A stretch of 64,000 nt of DNA from CAXXOK01 sp035353615 (GTDB lineage Bacteria > Bacillota > Clostridia > Christensenellales > Aristaeellaceae). Made by a program: the position numbers and the translations under genes. Location of the stretch: the NCBI GenBank assembly GCA_035353615.1, contig DAOPZY010000005.1, forward strand, positions 1-64,000, in the 5' to 3' direction. The notes under the pieces are model-generated. The model did not search any database. It saw nothing but the letters and a program-made list of their open reading frames with translations, and was not told where the DNA came from. This document shows, in pieces, positions 34,165-42,439 of this stretch; within the stretch, counting starts at the first letter, position 1, and each line of letters opens with the position of its first letter.

Positions 34165-35420
34165 GGATCAATCAACAGGTTACCCTTGCGGAGGCTCGTT
34201 GCGCAAAGGCGTTTGAGCGGATCGACGCCATCGCGCTGCACAATACGGAGCGTGTGCTCCAAGCTTTTCAAGTACACGAGGTGGCGGCGCGCCACTTCTC
34301 CCCTACCACCGGCTATGGATACGATGATATCGGCCGGGACACGCTGGAAGCCATCTTTGCCGATCTTTTTGGAGCGGAAGCGGCGATTGTGAGGCCCCAG
34401 ATCGCGTCGGGCACGCACGCGCTCTCCCTGTGCCTGTTTGGCCTGCTGCTGCCGGGCGATGAGTTGATGTGCGCCTCCGGCGCGCCGTATGACACGCTGG
34501 ATGGCGTGATTGGCATCAGCGGGTGCCATACAGGCTCGCTGCGTGAAATGGGCGTGCGGTATGCGCAGGTGGAATTGAGCGCGGAAGGTCGGCTGGATTT
34601 GCCCGCCATTCGCGCGGCCCTTACCCCGCATACCAAAGTTGTGGCGGTGCAGCGAAGCCGCGGATACGCCGCGCGCCGCTCGCTGGAGCCTCGGGAATTG
34701 GAGCCGCTGGCCGCGATGCTCCGGGCCGAAGCTCCCCACGTTTGCCTGATGGTCGATAACTGTTACGGCGAATTTGTGGATGTGTTGGAGCCAACCCACT
34801 ATGGCGCGGATGTGTGCGTTGGCAGCTTAATTAAAAACCCGGGCGGCGGGCTTGCGCCCACAGGGGGCTATGTCGTTGGCCGAAACCAATGGATTGAGCG
34901 TATCAGCTACCGGCTTACGGCCCCGTCCATCGGGCGTGAGGTGGGCAGCTACGCAGCCAGCTATCAGCCGTTTTATCAGGGCCTGTTTATGGCGCCCCAT
35001 GTGGTGGCTCAGGCTTTGCGCACCGCGACGCTTGCTTCCGCGCTGTTTTCCGCCATGGGCATGAAAACCACGCCGGATGTGGATGCGCCGCGTACCGATT
35101 TGATTCAAGCATTGGAGCTGGGCACCCCGGAAAGGCTGATTGCCTTCTGTCAGGGCATCCAGTCAGCATCCCCCGTGGACAGCATGGCGTTGCCGGAGCC
35201 TTGGGCCATGCCCGGATATCAGGAGCCGGTTATCATGGCGGCAGGCACCTTTGTTTCCGGCGCGAGCATCGAGCTGAGCGCGGACGCGCCCATGCGCCCG
35301 CCCTATACCGCCTACCTGCAAGGCGGGCTTACCTACAGCCATGGGAAACTGGCCCTCATGAAAACCCTGGAATACATGCAAAAAAAAGGTTGCCTGACCG
35401 ATCCGGCCTGCGAGCCTTAA
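34161..35420 (+). CDS. Methionine gamma-lyase family PLP enzyme (YnbB / 'aluminium resistance' type)
   Basis: A 419-aa PLP-dependent protein of the Cys/Met metabolism type. The PLP lysine is in SLIKNPGGGLAPTGGY (about residues 216-231). HFSPTTGYGYDDIGRD and the C-terminal TYSHGKLALM stretch are typical of the YnbB family. Its substrate has not been established; the 'aluminium resistance' name is historical. Its place after miaA is conserved in Firmicutes, often with hfq between, which is absent here. It is the last gene of the operon; no clear terminator was seen after it. Confidence 0.88.
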   Translation: MRINQQVTLAEARCAKAFERIDAIALHNTERVLQAFQVHEVAARHFSPTTGYGYDDIGRDTLEAIFADLFGAEAAIVRPQIASGTHALSLCLFGLLLPGDELMCASGAPYDTLDGVIGISGCHTGSLREMGVRYAQVELSAEGRLDLPAIRAALTPHTKVVAVQRSRGYAARRSLEPRELEPLAAMLRAEAPHVCLMVDNCYGEFVDVLEPTHYGADVCVGSLIKNPGGGLAPTGGYVVGRNQWIERISYRLTAPSIGREVGSYAASYQPFYQGLFMAPHVVAQALRTATLASALFSAMGMKTTPDVDAPRTDLIQALELGTPERLIAFCQGIQSASPVDSMALPEPWAMPGYQEPVIMAAGTFVSGASIELSADAPMRPPYTAYLQGGLTYSHGKLALMKTLEYMQKKGCLTDPACEP

Positions 35421-35497
35421 TCGGATTCGGAAGTTTCTCAATCGCTTTTGATAACCGGAAACTGATCTTAACCGGGGATGTTTTACGGTGCGCGATC

Positions 35498-35526
35498 TTG
35501 TGCCGGGCAGCGCGTTGTGCTATAAT
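35498..35526 (+). promoter_or_regulatory. Promoter of the 43-aa membrane peptide gene
   Basis: TTGTGC (35498-35503), 17-base spacer, TATAAT (35521-35526), with an extended TGC before the -10. Confidence 0.65.
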
Positions 35527-35580
35527 TCATTTGTTGTGCACCACTGCACGCATCTTACGCCGAAAAAGGGGAGAACGCAA

Positions 35581-35712
35581 ATGGCTACGCAGCCAAAAAA
35601 GAAAGCGAAAGCGAATGCGAAGACCACGATCACCCGGATCATTTCTCTGGTTCTCGCTGCGCTTCTGTTGGGCGGCATCCTGATGGCCGCGGTTTTTGCC
35701 AACGTGTACTGA
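35581..35712 (+). CDS. 43-aa single-pass membrane peptide
   Basis: A very short protein: a Lys/Ala-rich N-terminus (MATQPKKKAKANAK) and one hydrophobic helix of about 22 residues. It resembles the small basic-TM proteins annotated as DUF4044, though the match is not certain. It is convincing as a gene because it has an extended -10 promoter, GGGGAG 9 bases before the ATG, and a strong terminator straight after the stop. Function unknown. Confidence 0.7.
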   Translation: MATQPKKKAKANAKTTITRIISLVLAALLLGGILMAAVFANVY

Positions 35713-35735
35713 TCGGCCCTCGCACAGCGCAAACA

Positions 35736-35776
35736 AACCCTCCGCTGCCTTCCGCAACGGAGGGTTTTCTATATCG
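35736..35776 (+). terminator. Terminator of the 43-aa peptide gene
   Basis: ACCCTCCG and CGGAGGGT arms with a TTTTCT tail, nearly the same stem as the terminator at 3463-3496. Confidence 0.8.
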
Positions 35777-36037
35777 GCAATTACCCTGAATGCTTGGCTG
35801 CCTGACGAACGGCATTCAATAAAAACATTTTCGCGTGAGGCGAACCTCCGGCAACCTTACGCTGTGGGTTTCCACGCCTGCGCCGTCGTATACCCTTTGA
35901 AACGGGTGAAAAATGGCGCGATTGTTTTATCCGCTGCGCCCTCTCCGGCGCACGGCAACTTTCCGTAAACGGGTCCGGGTTGCTTTCACATTTCCGTTTA
36001 CCGCTCGCCAACATTCGCCGATCGCGTTGGCCGGTTT
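35777..36037. other. Gap before the GCS2-like gene's end
   Basis: Contains an imperfect inverted repeat TGAATGC/GCATTCA (about 35788-35820). No gene was recognised. Confidence 0.4.
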
Positions 36038-37369
36038 CTAGTGAACCCCATCCGTCGCCGGAGCCTCAAAGGCCCCGCCAAGTTCCGCCCTTTGCATAAA
36101 CGCCCTGTTTTCGCCGTGTTCCCGCTCCTCCCGCATCAGCCAGGCTGCCGGGGAATCCAGCAGAGAAATCCGATCCTCTAAGGGCGCGATCATGTTCTCC
36201 TCGCCGTAGCCGCGCTGTTTCAGCCCTTTTTTAGCCAGAGACAGCAGCTCGCGCGCGTAGTGGAGCGTGTCCTCCGTGCTTGAAAACGCGCAGGAGCCAA
36301 GCGACGCTTGCCGGTTGCGCTCATTGGGTTGCGGCATCGTGTGCCGGGCGTCAAAATTTCGCGCCAGCGCGAGCGATTCTTCAAGCACCGTGCGCAACCC
36401 CAAGTTAAACGCGGAAGGGGTAAACGCGTTGTTAAACGGCTGAGCGCACAGGATACGGTACTCCACGGTGCCGTATGAGGTGGTTACGATATTGCGTTCC
36501 AAATCCAGATAGTGAATATCCTCCTCCAGCGCGTCCGCCTGTTTAAAATACTCGCGCACCGGGGTCGGAGCAAATACGTTGAGCACACCCTCTCGCTTGC
36601 GCATGAAAAGGCAGATATCCTCATAGCTGCGCGCAATTTCCTCAGCGGTTTGCGGCCCAAGCGCCTGAGCGCCTACCAACCCGATTTGTTTAAAGGAGGA
36701 GTGCATGTACAGTTCGTTTCTGGCGCAAAGAAAATGTTTGCCTTCCAGACGGGCCGGGGAGTCCGAAAACAGCATGATATTGAGCCAATCCAGACGGGTA
36801 AACAGCTCAAACAGCTTGGGCAGTTCCTCCGGGGTTGTGTTAAAATGGATTTGTTCGGAGGATATCACGCAGTAAAAATCTTTGACAAATCGTCGTTTCA
36901 GGCGATAATGCTGAAAGTATTCGGCGATGGCGAGCGTCAGTTCCCGCTCAATCAGGTGGGGATTATGTTCCTTGGCCAAAAAGGGGTTAAAGCCCACGCC
37001 CAGCAGGCAATGATCCTCCCCTAAAAGCGCCGCCTGCTCCGCGGCAAGCGTTTCGCGAAACCTGTGGTACAGCGGCCAGAGCGAAGGCGCGCTGGTGGAG
37101 GCGAACTCCACGTTTTCCAAACAGGTATCAAAGGTGAGCGTATTCCCGTCGGCATCTTTCACGGCCAGCGGGGTTCCGTCCTGGTCCGTGCGGGATACCG
37201 CATAGCCCAACGGCTTCATCGCGCCCATCAGGGTGTGCGCGATATTGGGGTCGAACTGCTTTCCAAGCACAGGCACCAACGGAAATTCCAGCTCAATCCC
37301 CACGTGATTTTTCTTGTTTTTGCGAATGCCTTCTGTCAAGTACTGGTACAGCAGTCTGTCTGTGTCCAA
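36038..37369 (-). CDS. Glutamate-cysteine ligase family 2-like protein
   Basis: A 443-aa protein resembling the GCS2 family (PF04107): GIELEFPLVPV at residues 24-34 is the ATP/glutamate-binding strand, and the mid-protein YGTVEYRI fits the family fold. Family members ligate glutamate to cysteine or another amine. Stand-alone clostridial members have uncertain substrates, and no glutathione synthetase is nearby. Translation appears to start at TTG 37369, 10 bases after AAAGGAG; no suitable ATG exists nearby. It is divergent from the DUF2156 gene. Confidence 0.72.
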   Translation of the reverse strand: MDTDRLLYQYLTEGIRKNKKNHVGIELEFPLVPVLGKQFDPNIAHTLMGAMKPLGYAVSRTDQDGTPLAVKDADGNTLTFDTCLENVEFASTSAPSLWPLYHRFRETLAAEQAALLGEDHCLLGVGFNPFLAKEHNPHLIERELTLAIAEYFQHYRLKRRFVKDFYCVISSEQIHFNTTPEELPKLFELFTRLDWLNIMLFSDSPARLEGKHFLCARNELYMHSSFKQIGLVGAQALGPQTAEEIARSYEDICLFMRKREGVLNVFAPTPVREYFKQADALEEDIHYLDLERNIVTTSYGTVEYRILCAQPFNNAFTPSAFNLGLRTVLEESLALARNFDARHTMPQPNERNRQASLGSCAFSSTEDTLHYARELLSLAKKGLKQRGYGEENMIAPLEDRISLLDSPAAWLMREEREHGENRAFMQRAELGGAFEAPATDGVH

Positions 37370-37532
37370 AAGACGACAGCTCCTTTCTTCGTCTGCACTG
37401 CATCAAGGCTCCCACTTGACCGACCGACATGCCGCGCGTTACCATGCAAGGATTCCGTGCGACAGCCGCCCTATCGCGGGCAAACCGCGTCGCGCGCCGT
37501 ATGGTTTGGCGGGCGCGTTTTAGGGTCAATGA

Positions 37533-37561
37533 ATCATATCACAGACGATGTGCGTTGTCGA
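37533..37561 (-). promoter_or_regulatory. Promoter of the GCS2-like gene
   Basis: Minus-strand TCGACA (37556-37561), 17-base spacer, TATGAT (37533-37538). A leader of about 155 GC-rich bases follows. Confidence 0.55.
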
Positions 37562-37604
37562 TAAATATATCCACAAAATCACAAGTTTTTCAACAGCCGC
37601 GCTG

Positions 37605-37633
37605 TTGTGTAACAATCGGCCTTTCGCTATAAT
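37605..37633 (+). promoter_or_regulatory. Promoter of the DUF2156 gene
   Basis: TTGTGT (37605-37610), 17-base spacer, TATAAT (37628-37633). Confidence 0.6.
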
Positions 37634-37800
37634 GGGGGTCGGGAAAAAGCCCGTTTCTTCCGCGCCGTAACGGTAATCGGAGGTTTGCAAGCTTTCGTTC
37701 AAATCCCGACTTGCAGCCTTGCGCAGGCGCGCAAGCGCAGTTCCGCTGCCCGGCTCAGGTTTCCGCATCGCCCATGTTTGGGTTTTCGTTTTTTTGAATC
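37634..37800 (+). promoter_or_regulatory. Structured leader ending in a U-tract, possible riboswitch or attenuator
   Basis: GTCGGGA (37638-37644) pairs with TCCCGAC (37704-37710), closing a domain that holds a CCG-TAA-CGG hairpin. A CTTGCGC/GCGCAAG hairpin follows (37718-37735). Then comes a short CCCA/TGGG hairpin (37771-37782) with TTTTCGTTTTTTT just before the ribosome site. The layout is that of a cis-regulatory element with a terminator, but no known riboswitch class was recognised and the final stem is short. Confidence 0.35.
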
Positions 37801-37818
37801 AGGAAGGAAGATGCCGCT

Positions 37819-38694
37819 TTGTTTCACCTGTTAACGCAAGCCGATTTGCCCGCAATTTGGGAGCGCCAGCAAAAGCTGCGCACGCTCAGCAGCGAGTTTG
37901 ACGCTTTTCGTTTGTTTGCATGGCTTCCGTTGGATCGCACAGAACTGTGCGATTGGCGCGGACAGTTTGTGTACCGGTGCCAGGCGCAGGGCGAAACCTG
38001 GTATCTCGCGCCCGCTGAAACGGAGGATTTTCCCGAATTGATCGGGTGTTTAGCGGTTTTTGAGCGTGCCGCGGGCGGCAGCGCGTTGCGCATCCTGAAT
38101 ACCGACCGGAATTTGGCCGACTATCCGGAAGGGTTTACGGCAACGCCGCGCCGCGATCTGTTTGATTATCTGTACCGGGCCGAGGATCTGCTTTATTTTC
38201 AGGGCAGGCACTATGCCGCGAAGCGAAACCAGGTCGCTCAGTTTACGCGAAATTACCGCTGGCGTTTTGAAGCGGTAAACGAGCGCAATGTGATGGATTG
38301 TTACGCGGTTGCGGATCAGTGGAATCAGTTGCACGAAGGCGCTTTGCTGCCCTTCGAACGGCTGGCGATTGAACGAATGCTCACGTTGCGGGAGCCTTAC
38401 GGCCAAAGCGCGGGTCTGCTGTATGCGGACGATCAGCCCGTGGCGTTCGCCATCGGCTCCCACCCGCGTCCGGCGCTGCTGGATATCGTCGCCGAAAAAG
38501 CGTTGCCCAGCTTTACAGGCGCGTATGCGATGATCATCCGCCAATACGCGCGGTATGCTTACGAAATGGCCCCTTTTCAGTTTATCAACCGCGAAGAAGA
38601 TATGGGGCTGGAAAACCTGCGCAACGCGAAGCTCCAGCTTAAGCCGGTTCAAATGATCGAGAAAACGCTGATGTGTTTGCGTTTGGAGCCATAG
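37819..38694 (+). CDS. DUF2156 protein (phosphatidylglycerol lysyltransferase C-terminal-like)
   Basis: A 291-aa protein with the double GNAT-like fold of the LPG synthase C-terminal domain. DYLYRAEDLLYFQGRHYAAKRNQ (about 115-137) and FINREEDMGLENLRNAKL (about 254-271) are its signatures. In MprF this domain uses aminoacyl-tRNA to modify lipid; soluble stand-alone members are poorly understood. The likely start is TTG 37819, 11 bases after GGAAGG. The stop is 17 bases from that of the convergent secreted protein. Confidence 0.82.
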   Translation: MFHLLTQADLPAIWERQQKLRTLSSEFDAFRLFAWLPLDRTELCDWRGQFVYRCQAQGETWYLAPAETEDFPELIGCLAVFERAAGGSALRILNTDRNLADYPEGFTATPRRDLFDYLYRAEDLLYFQGRHYAAKRNQVAQFTRNYRWRFEAVNERNVMDCYAVADQWNQLHEGALLPFERLAIERMLTLREPYGQSAGLLYADDQPVAFAIGSHPRPALLDIVAEKALPSFTGAYAMIIRQYARYAYEMAPFQFINREEDMGLENLRNAKLQLKPVQMIEKTLMCLRLEP

Positions 38695-38711
38695 GTTTGA
38701 AACAGGACGTT

Positions 38712-39239
38712 TTACTTACGTAAATCCCATGTAATCCAGGTATATTTACTCAGCGCGTCAGTGGTCAGGGATGACTTCGCCACTTCCTTTGTGCTGCCAT
38801 CCTTGATGTGGTAACGCACAAGGGCAATGTGGTACTCTTTGGCCGCCTTGCAGCCTTTCATACGGCAATACCCGATGTAAGCGCTTTTACCGGGCTTAAT
38901 TTTCGTATCCGCTGTAAAGTAGCGGATGTATCCGTCCTCGTCGTCATCCGGGGTCATATTTTCGTCATAGGCGTTGGTGCAATAGATGGCAACGTCAATC
39001 GCGTCCACCGTCTCATCTTCGGACGAGTTGGTGAAACGGACGTTAATCAGCATATCGTTTCCCTTGGTTTTATAACGGGTGGAATAGTACTCGTCATCGC
39101 TGTTTTTCCAAAAATCGATAATGTTGGTTGTCAGCAGATTTCTCTTAGCAAGGATATCTCTAAGTCCGCCGGCAGAAGCGCTTGTCCAAGCAAACAGGCA
39201 AACGAGGATCGTGAGGATGGCGAGCAAGCGTTTTTTCAT
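38712..39239 (-). CDS. Secreted hypothetical protein
   Basis: A 175-aa protein with a clear signal peptide: MKKR, a hydrophobic core and a likely cleavage after ASA (about residue 23). The mature part is about 150 residues, with FTNSS, acidic TPDDDEDG and beta-strand-like segments, reminiscent of extracellular beta-sandwich proteins. No family was recognised. GGGAG lies 8 bases before the ATG, and a TATAAT near 39273-39278 probably drives it. Confidence 0.7.
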   Translation of the reverse strand: MKKRLLAILTILVCLFAWTSASAGGLRDILAKRNLLTTNIIDFWKNSDDEYYSTRYKTKGNDMLINVRFTNSSEDETVDAIDVAIYCTNAYDENMTPDDDEDGYIRYFTADTKIKPGKSAYIGYCRMKGCKAAKEYHIALVRYHIKDGSTKEVAKSSLTTDALSKYTWITWDLRK

Positions 39240-39494
39240 GAAAAAGTCTCCCTTACCAATGTTGATTGATTATACTCCATTTGCGGTACGCTGCGATGAC
39301 CCGTGTATATTGGGAAAAACGAAAAGAACCGTTCGCAACTGTGTCGAAGTGCGCTTGTCAGAAATCTTGCGCTAAAAAGTAACATGGTTTAGAATGAATA
39401 CTGGAAATAATAATACAACATTTCTATACACTTGACAATCCCATTTGCCTTGCCTTTTCCTGATACGCTTATCGTCGCACAGTTCATGGGTCAT

Positions 39495-40199
39495 TCAGCA
39501 ATCATTCAGTTCAGTTACTATGGCGCTCAGTGTTTCCATTTTTTCACGCCTCGCGTGAAGCAGCTTATACATCTCCGTTGGCGTAAAACCGTTATGGACG
39601 TATAGCCGCGTGTTGTTCATCGCATCCTCGAGCTTTTGAATAAAGCCGTTTACATCGTCCAAAGCTTCAAAAGGGTAGCCGGCGTTATCGAGAAATTGAA
39701 TCTCATCTCTGACCCTATCGCCGAACCGAATCATCTCGCGCAATAGGGTCAGGGTTTCCTCAACGCTGTAAGGGGCGCGCTGGAAAGTCGGCGGATGGCT
39801 TTCGAATACCGCCCGGAGATCCGCATACGGTTTGGCAGGTTCAAAGTACAACGGATCCACATATTTCAGAAATTCCTCTTTGTTTGGCAGATAACGGGGC
39901 TTGCCTTTCTGTTCTTCCCGCGTGCCAGAAACATTGGCGGAATATGCGCGGTAGCGCGGTTGAAAATAAGGCCCGGAAAGAATATCCTTGTACACCCAGC
40001 AAGCGATTCCGTCGGTTTTAGCCAATCGGGTCACCGCCAAAACCGCCTCCTCCGGCGTTGTCCGAGCCGCCTCGTAATGGTTAAACACTTGTACAAATTC
40101 CTGTACGCTCAGTAGACCGTACAGGTTGACCGCCGCGACCGCATACCGGGCCATCAGAACCTTGCGCTCACGGCTGATGCGTATTGGATTGCCTGTCAT
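39495..40199 (-). CDS. Hypothetical protein, helical, soluble
   Basis: A 234-aa protein with no signal peptide or membrane segment. The N-terminal SRERKVLMARYAVAAVNLYGLLSVQEFVQVFNHYE looks like a helical or winged-helix-like module; similar openings occur in uncharacterised Firmicute proteins. The start at 40199 (MTGNPIRIS) is preferred over 40226 because AAAAGG lies about 10 bases upstream. It stands alone between a secreted protein gene and the tRNA operon. Function unknown. Confidence 0.6.
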   Translation of the reverse strand: MTGNPIRISRERKVLMARYAVAAVNLYGLLSVQEFVQVFNHYEAARTTPEEAVLAVTRLAKTDGIACWVYKDILSGPYFQPRYRAYSANVSGTREEQKGKPRYLPNKEEFLKYVDPLYFEPAKPYADLRAVFESHPPTFQRAPYSVEETLTLLREMIRFGDRVRDEIQFLDNAGYPFEALDDVNGFIQKLEDAMNNTRLYVHNGFTPTEMYKLLHARREKMETLSAIVTELNDC

Positions 40200-40382
40200 A
40201 AACACCCGACCTTTTCGGTTCATCATTACACGGTCAAAACCCTTTTACCCTGATATCAACGCCGTATCACGACCGTAAGTATCCGTCGCTTTTTCTCATC
40301 GCTATTTTCTCACATTGGCCGGTTCAATTCCAGTTAATTTTTATCTTATCACATGAACATTTTCTGGTTAACGAATACGAGG

Positions 40383-40430
40383 AATACAAAATACCCCCTA
40401 CTCACAAGATTTCTCTTATGGATAGGGGGT
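40383..40430 (-). terminator. Terminator of the tRNA operon
   Basis: Minus-strand ATACCCCCTA and TAGGGGGTAT form a 10-base stem followed by TTTTGTATT, about ten bases past the last tRNA. Confidence 0.8.
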
Positions 40431-40438
40431 ATCCATTC

Positions 40439-40512
<74 letters not shown>

Positions 40513-40556
40513 CCGCTGGTAGACCGTTCACCATCACGCAGAGCCAGAAAGAGAAG

Positions 40557-40631
40557 TGGAGCGGTAGACGAGATTCGGACTCGCGACATCCACCTTGGCA
40601 AGGTGGCACTCTACCACTGAGCTACTACCGC
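40557..40631 (-). tRNA. tRNA-Gly (anticodon GCC)
   Basis: Acceptor GCGGTAG, anticodon loop TTGCCAA with GCC, T-arm GAGTCCGAATCTC and encoded CCA (40557-40559). Reads GGC and GGU codons. The second of three tRNAs in one transcript. Confidence 0.94.
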
Positions 40632-40664
40632 ACGTTCCACAAGTTTCTAACAAGCAAAAAGCAA

Positions 40665-40748
40665 TGGTGCGGACGAAGAGACTTGAACTCTTACGCCGTA
40701 AGGCACCGGAACCTAAATCCGGCGCGTCTGCCATTCCGCCACGCCCGC
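40665..40748 (-). tRNA. tRNA-Leu (anticodon TAG)
   Basis: A long-variable-arm tRNA: acceptor GCGGGCG, anticodon loop TTTAGGT with TAG, variable-arm stem, T-arm AGTTCAAGTCT and encoded CCA (40665-40667). Reads CUN codons. First tRNA after the promoter at 40855. Confidence 0.94.
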
Positions 40749-40854
40749 ACTGGTCTCATCATTTGACGAGGCTTCTAGGCTTAACCGAAGGACGCTTACG
40801 TTGCCTTGGACAACAGCAATCTCGATCAGGCGGATTGCCCTCACAACGAAAGTT

Positions 40855-40883
40855 ATAATACATCAATTCGGCTTTATTGTCAA
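40855..40883 (-). promoter_or_regulatory. Promoter of the Leu-Gly-Gly tRNA operon
   Basis: Minus-strand TTGACA (40878-40883), 17-base spacer, TATTAT (40855-40860). A leader of about 100 bases precedes tRNA-Leu. Confidence 0.7.
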
Positions 40884-40910
40884 GCAGAATTTTTGCGCAT
40901 TGTGGGCAAC

Positions 40911-40952
40911 CAAAAATCGCTTTGTCCGGCGAGGCGCAAAGCGATTTTTTCG
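40911..40952 (-). terminator. Terminator of the isochorismatase-like gene
   Basis: AATCGCTTTG and CAAAGCGATT arms with T-runs on both sides, so it can work in both directions. It also insulates the tRNA promoter. Confidence 0.7.
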
Positions 40953-41013
40953 GCGTAAGCCCTGCGTTCGGCGGCTAAAGCGGTTTTGAGGCGTAAGCCC
41001 TGCATCCGGCGGT
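40952..41013. repeat. Two imperfect direct repeats, 38-base period
   Basis: GGCGTAAGCCCTGC followed by GTTCGGCGG at 40952-40974 recurs as GGCGTAAGCCCTGC plus ATCCGGCGG at 40990-41012. They lie between the isochorismatase-like gene and its terminator. Confidence 0.6.
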
Positions 41014-41067
41014 AAAATCCCCGCAGGGCGAAGCAGGCGCTACAATGCGCCTGTGTCGGAGGGCGCG

Positions 41068-41598
41068 TTACTCTCCAATTTCCGCCAGCAGCGTATCCAT
41101 GGGCGCAACGGTGGCAAAACGCTGGTGCCAGATGCGCCACTGATAAAAACGCACCAGATCGGCCGCCGTGAAGGGGCCGTTTTGAAACGTTGAGGTTCCG
41201 CCGTCCGGGATGCGCACATCGTACCCCAGCTCGAAGGCGACCTTCACGGTTGCGTCCACGCAGTACTCCGTTTGCATCCCGCACAGGATCAGGTTTTGGG
41301 CGCCGATACTTTTCAAATACTCATGCAAGCCGGTGTGCCGAAAGGCGCTGCTGAATTTTTTACCAAAGATTTTTTCGCCCGCCCTCGGGGCCACGGCTTC
41401 GTCAATTTGCCAGCCGTCGCCGCCGTGTTTCATCTCGCCTTCATCCTCCGCGTGCTGTATAAAAAGCACGGGAATCCCCTGATGGCGGCATGCGTCAAGC
41501 AAGCGGCGGATATCCGTAAGCAATTCCTTTTCATGGTCGGGGTGCCATTTCGTCAGCGCTTGCTGCACATCAATCACTATCAGCGCGTCCGGTTTCAT
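41068..41598 (-). CDS. Isochorismatase-family cysteine hydrolase
   Basis: A 176-aa alpha/beta hydrolase of the isochorismatase/nicotinamidase fold. The catalytic triad candidates are D10 (IVIDVQ), K80 or K81 (IFGKKFSSAF) and C113 (GMQTEYCVDA). Members hydrolyse isochorismate, nicotinamide, ureidoacrylate or related amides; the substrate cannot be read from the sequence. AGGAGG precedes the ATG. It has its own terminator. Confidence 0.88.
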   Translation of the reverse strand: MKPDALIVIDVQQALTKWHPDHEKELLTDIRRLLDACRHQGIPVLFIQHAEDEGEMKHGGDGWQIDEAVAPRAGEKIFGKKFSSAFRHTGLHEYLKSIGAQNLILCGMQTEYCVDATVKVAFELGYDVRIPDGGTSTFQNGPFTAADLVRFYQWRIWHQRFATVAPMDTLLAEIGE

Positions 41599-41701
41599 GG
41601 TTTGGCCTCCTGTCGCCTTTTCAGTTGAGGTTGCCGATCACGTCGTTTTTCACGCCGGTTGTTCATCGTTTTTGCTTTGAGGTCCTGACACGCAGTTCCT
41701 T

Positions 41702-42439
41702 TTACAGGGTAAATTCCACCTTTACCACGCGCCCCAGAAAAGCGGCGTCAGGGATGGCGCACGGCTCTGCGGCATACTCCCGGTCATAACTTTGCAGCAG
41801 AACGTTGAGCGCGTCCAGTTTTTTAATTTTACGCAAGTAGCGGTGCTCGTTATGCTCCACAAGCATCACCGCGCCGTCGATGGGGCTGCCGGCCGGCACC
41901 ATCAGGCAAAGGTCCTCTTTCAAAATGCGAAAACCACGCATGCTGTCGTCGGGCACCGAATAATAGAACACCTTGTCTGGCGCCGCGCCTTCAATCCGGC
42001 CATCCAAAATGGGCAACAGCCGGTGATCGGTTTCCTTCATCACCGCATTATAGACCGGCACGCGTTTGAGCACGCTGGTGAGCGCGTCCAACCATACGCT
42101 GCCCTGCACCTGATCCTTGTCGCCGTCGCTGTCACGGTACACGGTTTCCGTTTCCGAGCGTTGCGGGGGTTTGGTAACGGCAGGCTTCGACGCGGTTGGC
42201 TTCACGGTTTCCAAATCGACGGTTGCGGCGATATCGTCCAGGGTAAACCCCTGCTCGGTCTGTTCGTTCAACCCGATTTTTTTGAGGATTCGGCGCGCCT
42301 GCTCATCCGCAATGATGCGCTTGCCTTCCTCCACATCCTTCAAAAAGCTTTCGCTTACGCCGCTCACCTTCGCAACCTGTTTCAATGTCAGCTTGCGGCG
42401 CATGCGTTCTGTTTTCAGCAAATCCCCCAGTCGGCTCAT
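41702..42439 (-). CDS. XRE-family HTH regulator with S24/LexA-like C-terminal domain
   Basis: A 245-aa protein. An N-terminal helix-turn-helix (about residues 5-55, LTLKQVAKVSGVSESFLKDVEEG) is followed by a low-complexity linker and a LexA-like fold. The putative Ser-Lys dyad is S166 (PDDSMRG) and K204 (YLRKIKK). An Ala-Gly self-cleavage site was not clearly seen, so self-cleavage is uncertain. It may be a stress-responsive repressor; no phage genes are nearby. GGAGGG precedes the ATG, and an extended -10 (TGATATAAT near 42474-42482) lies upstream. Confidence 0.8.
   Translation of the reverse strand: MSRLGDLLKTERMRRKLTLKQVAKVSGVSESFLKDVEEGKRIIADEQARRILKKIGLNEQTEQGFTLDDIAATVDLETVKPTASKPAVTKPPQRSETETVYRDSDGDKDQVQGSVWLDALTSVLKRVPVYNAVMKETDHRLLPILDGRIEGAAPDKVFYYSVPDDSMRGFRILKEDLCLMVPAGSPIDGAVMLVEHNEHRYLRKIKKLDALNVLLQSYDREYAAEPCAIPDAAFLGRVVKVEFTL

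Noticed and set aside
40952..41013. CRISPR-like repeats
   Set aside because: Only two imperfect copies, no spacer-repeat array and no cas genes.
40880..41284. Minus-strand ORF of 134 codons before the tRNA operon
   Set aside because: It overlaps the isochorismatase-like gene out of frame and runs through a terminator and the tRNA promoter.
41702..42439. Prophage repressor
   Set aside because: The XRE/S24 layout resembles phage CI, but no integrase, structural gene or att site is nearby, so a chromosomal regulator is likelier.
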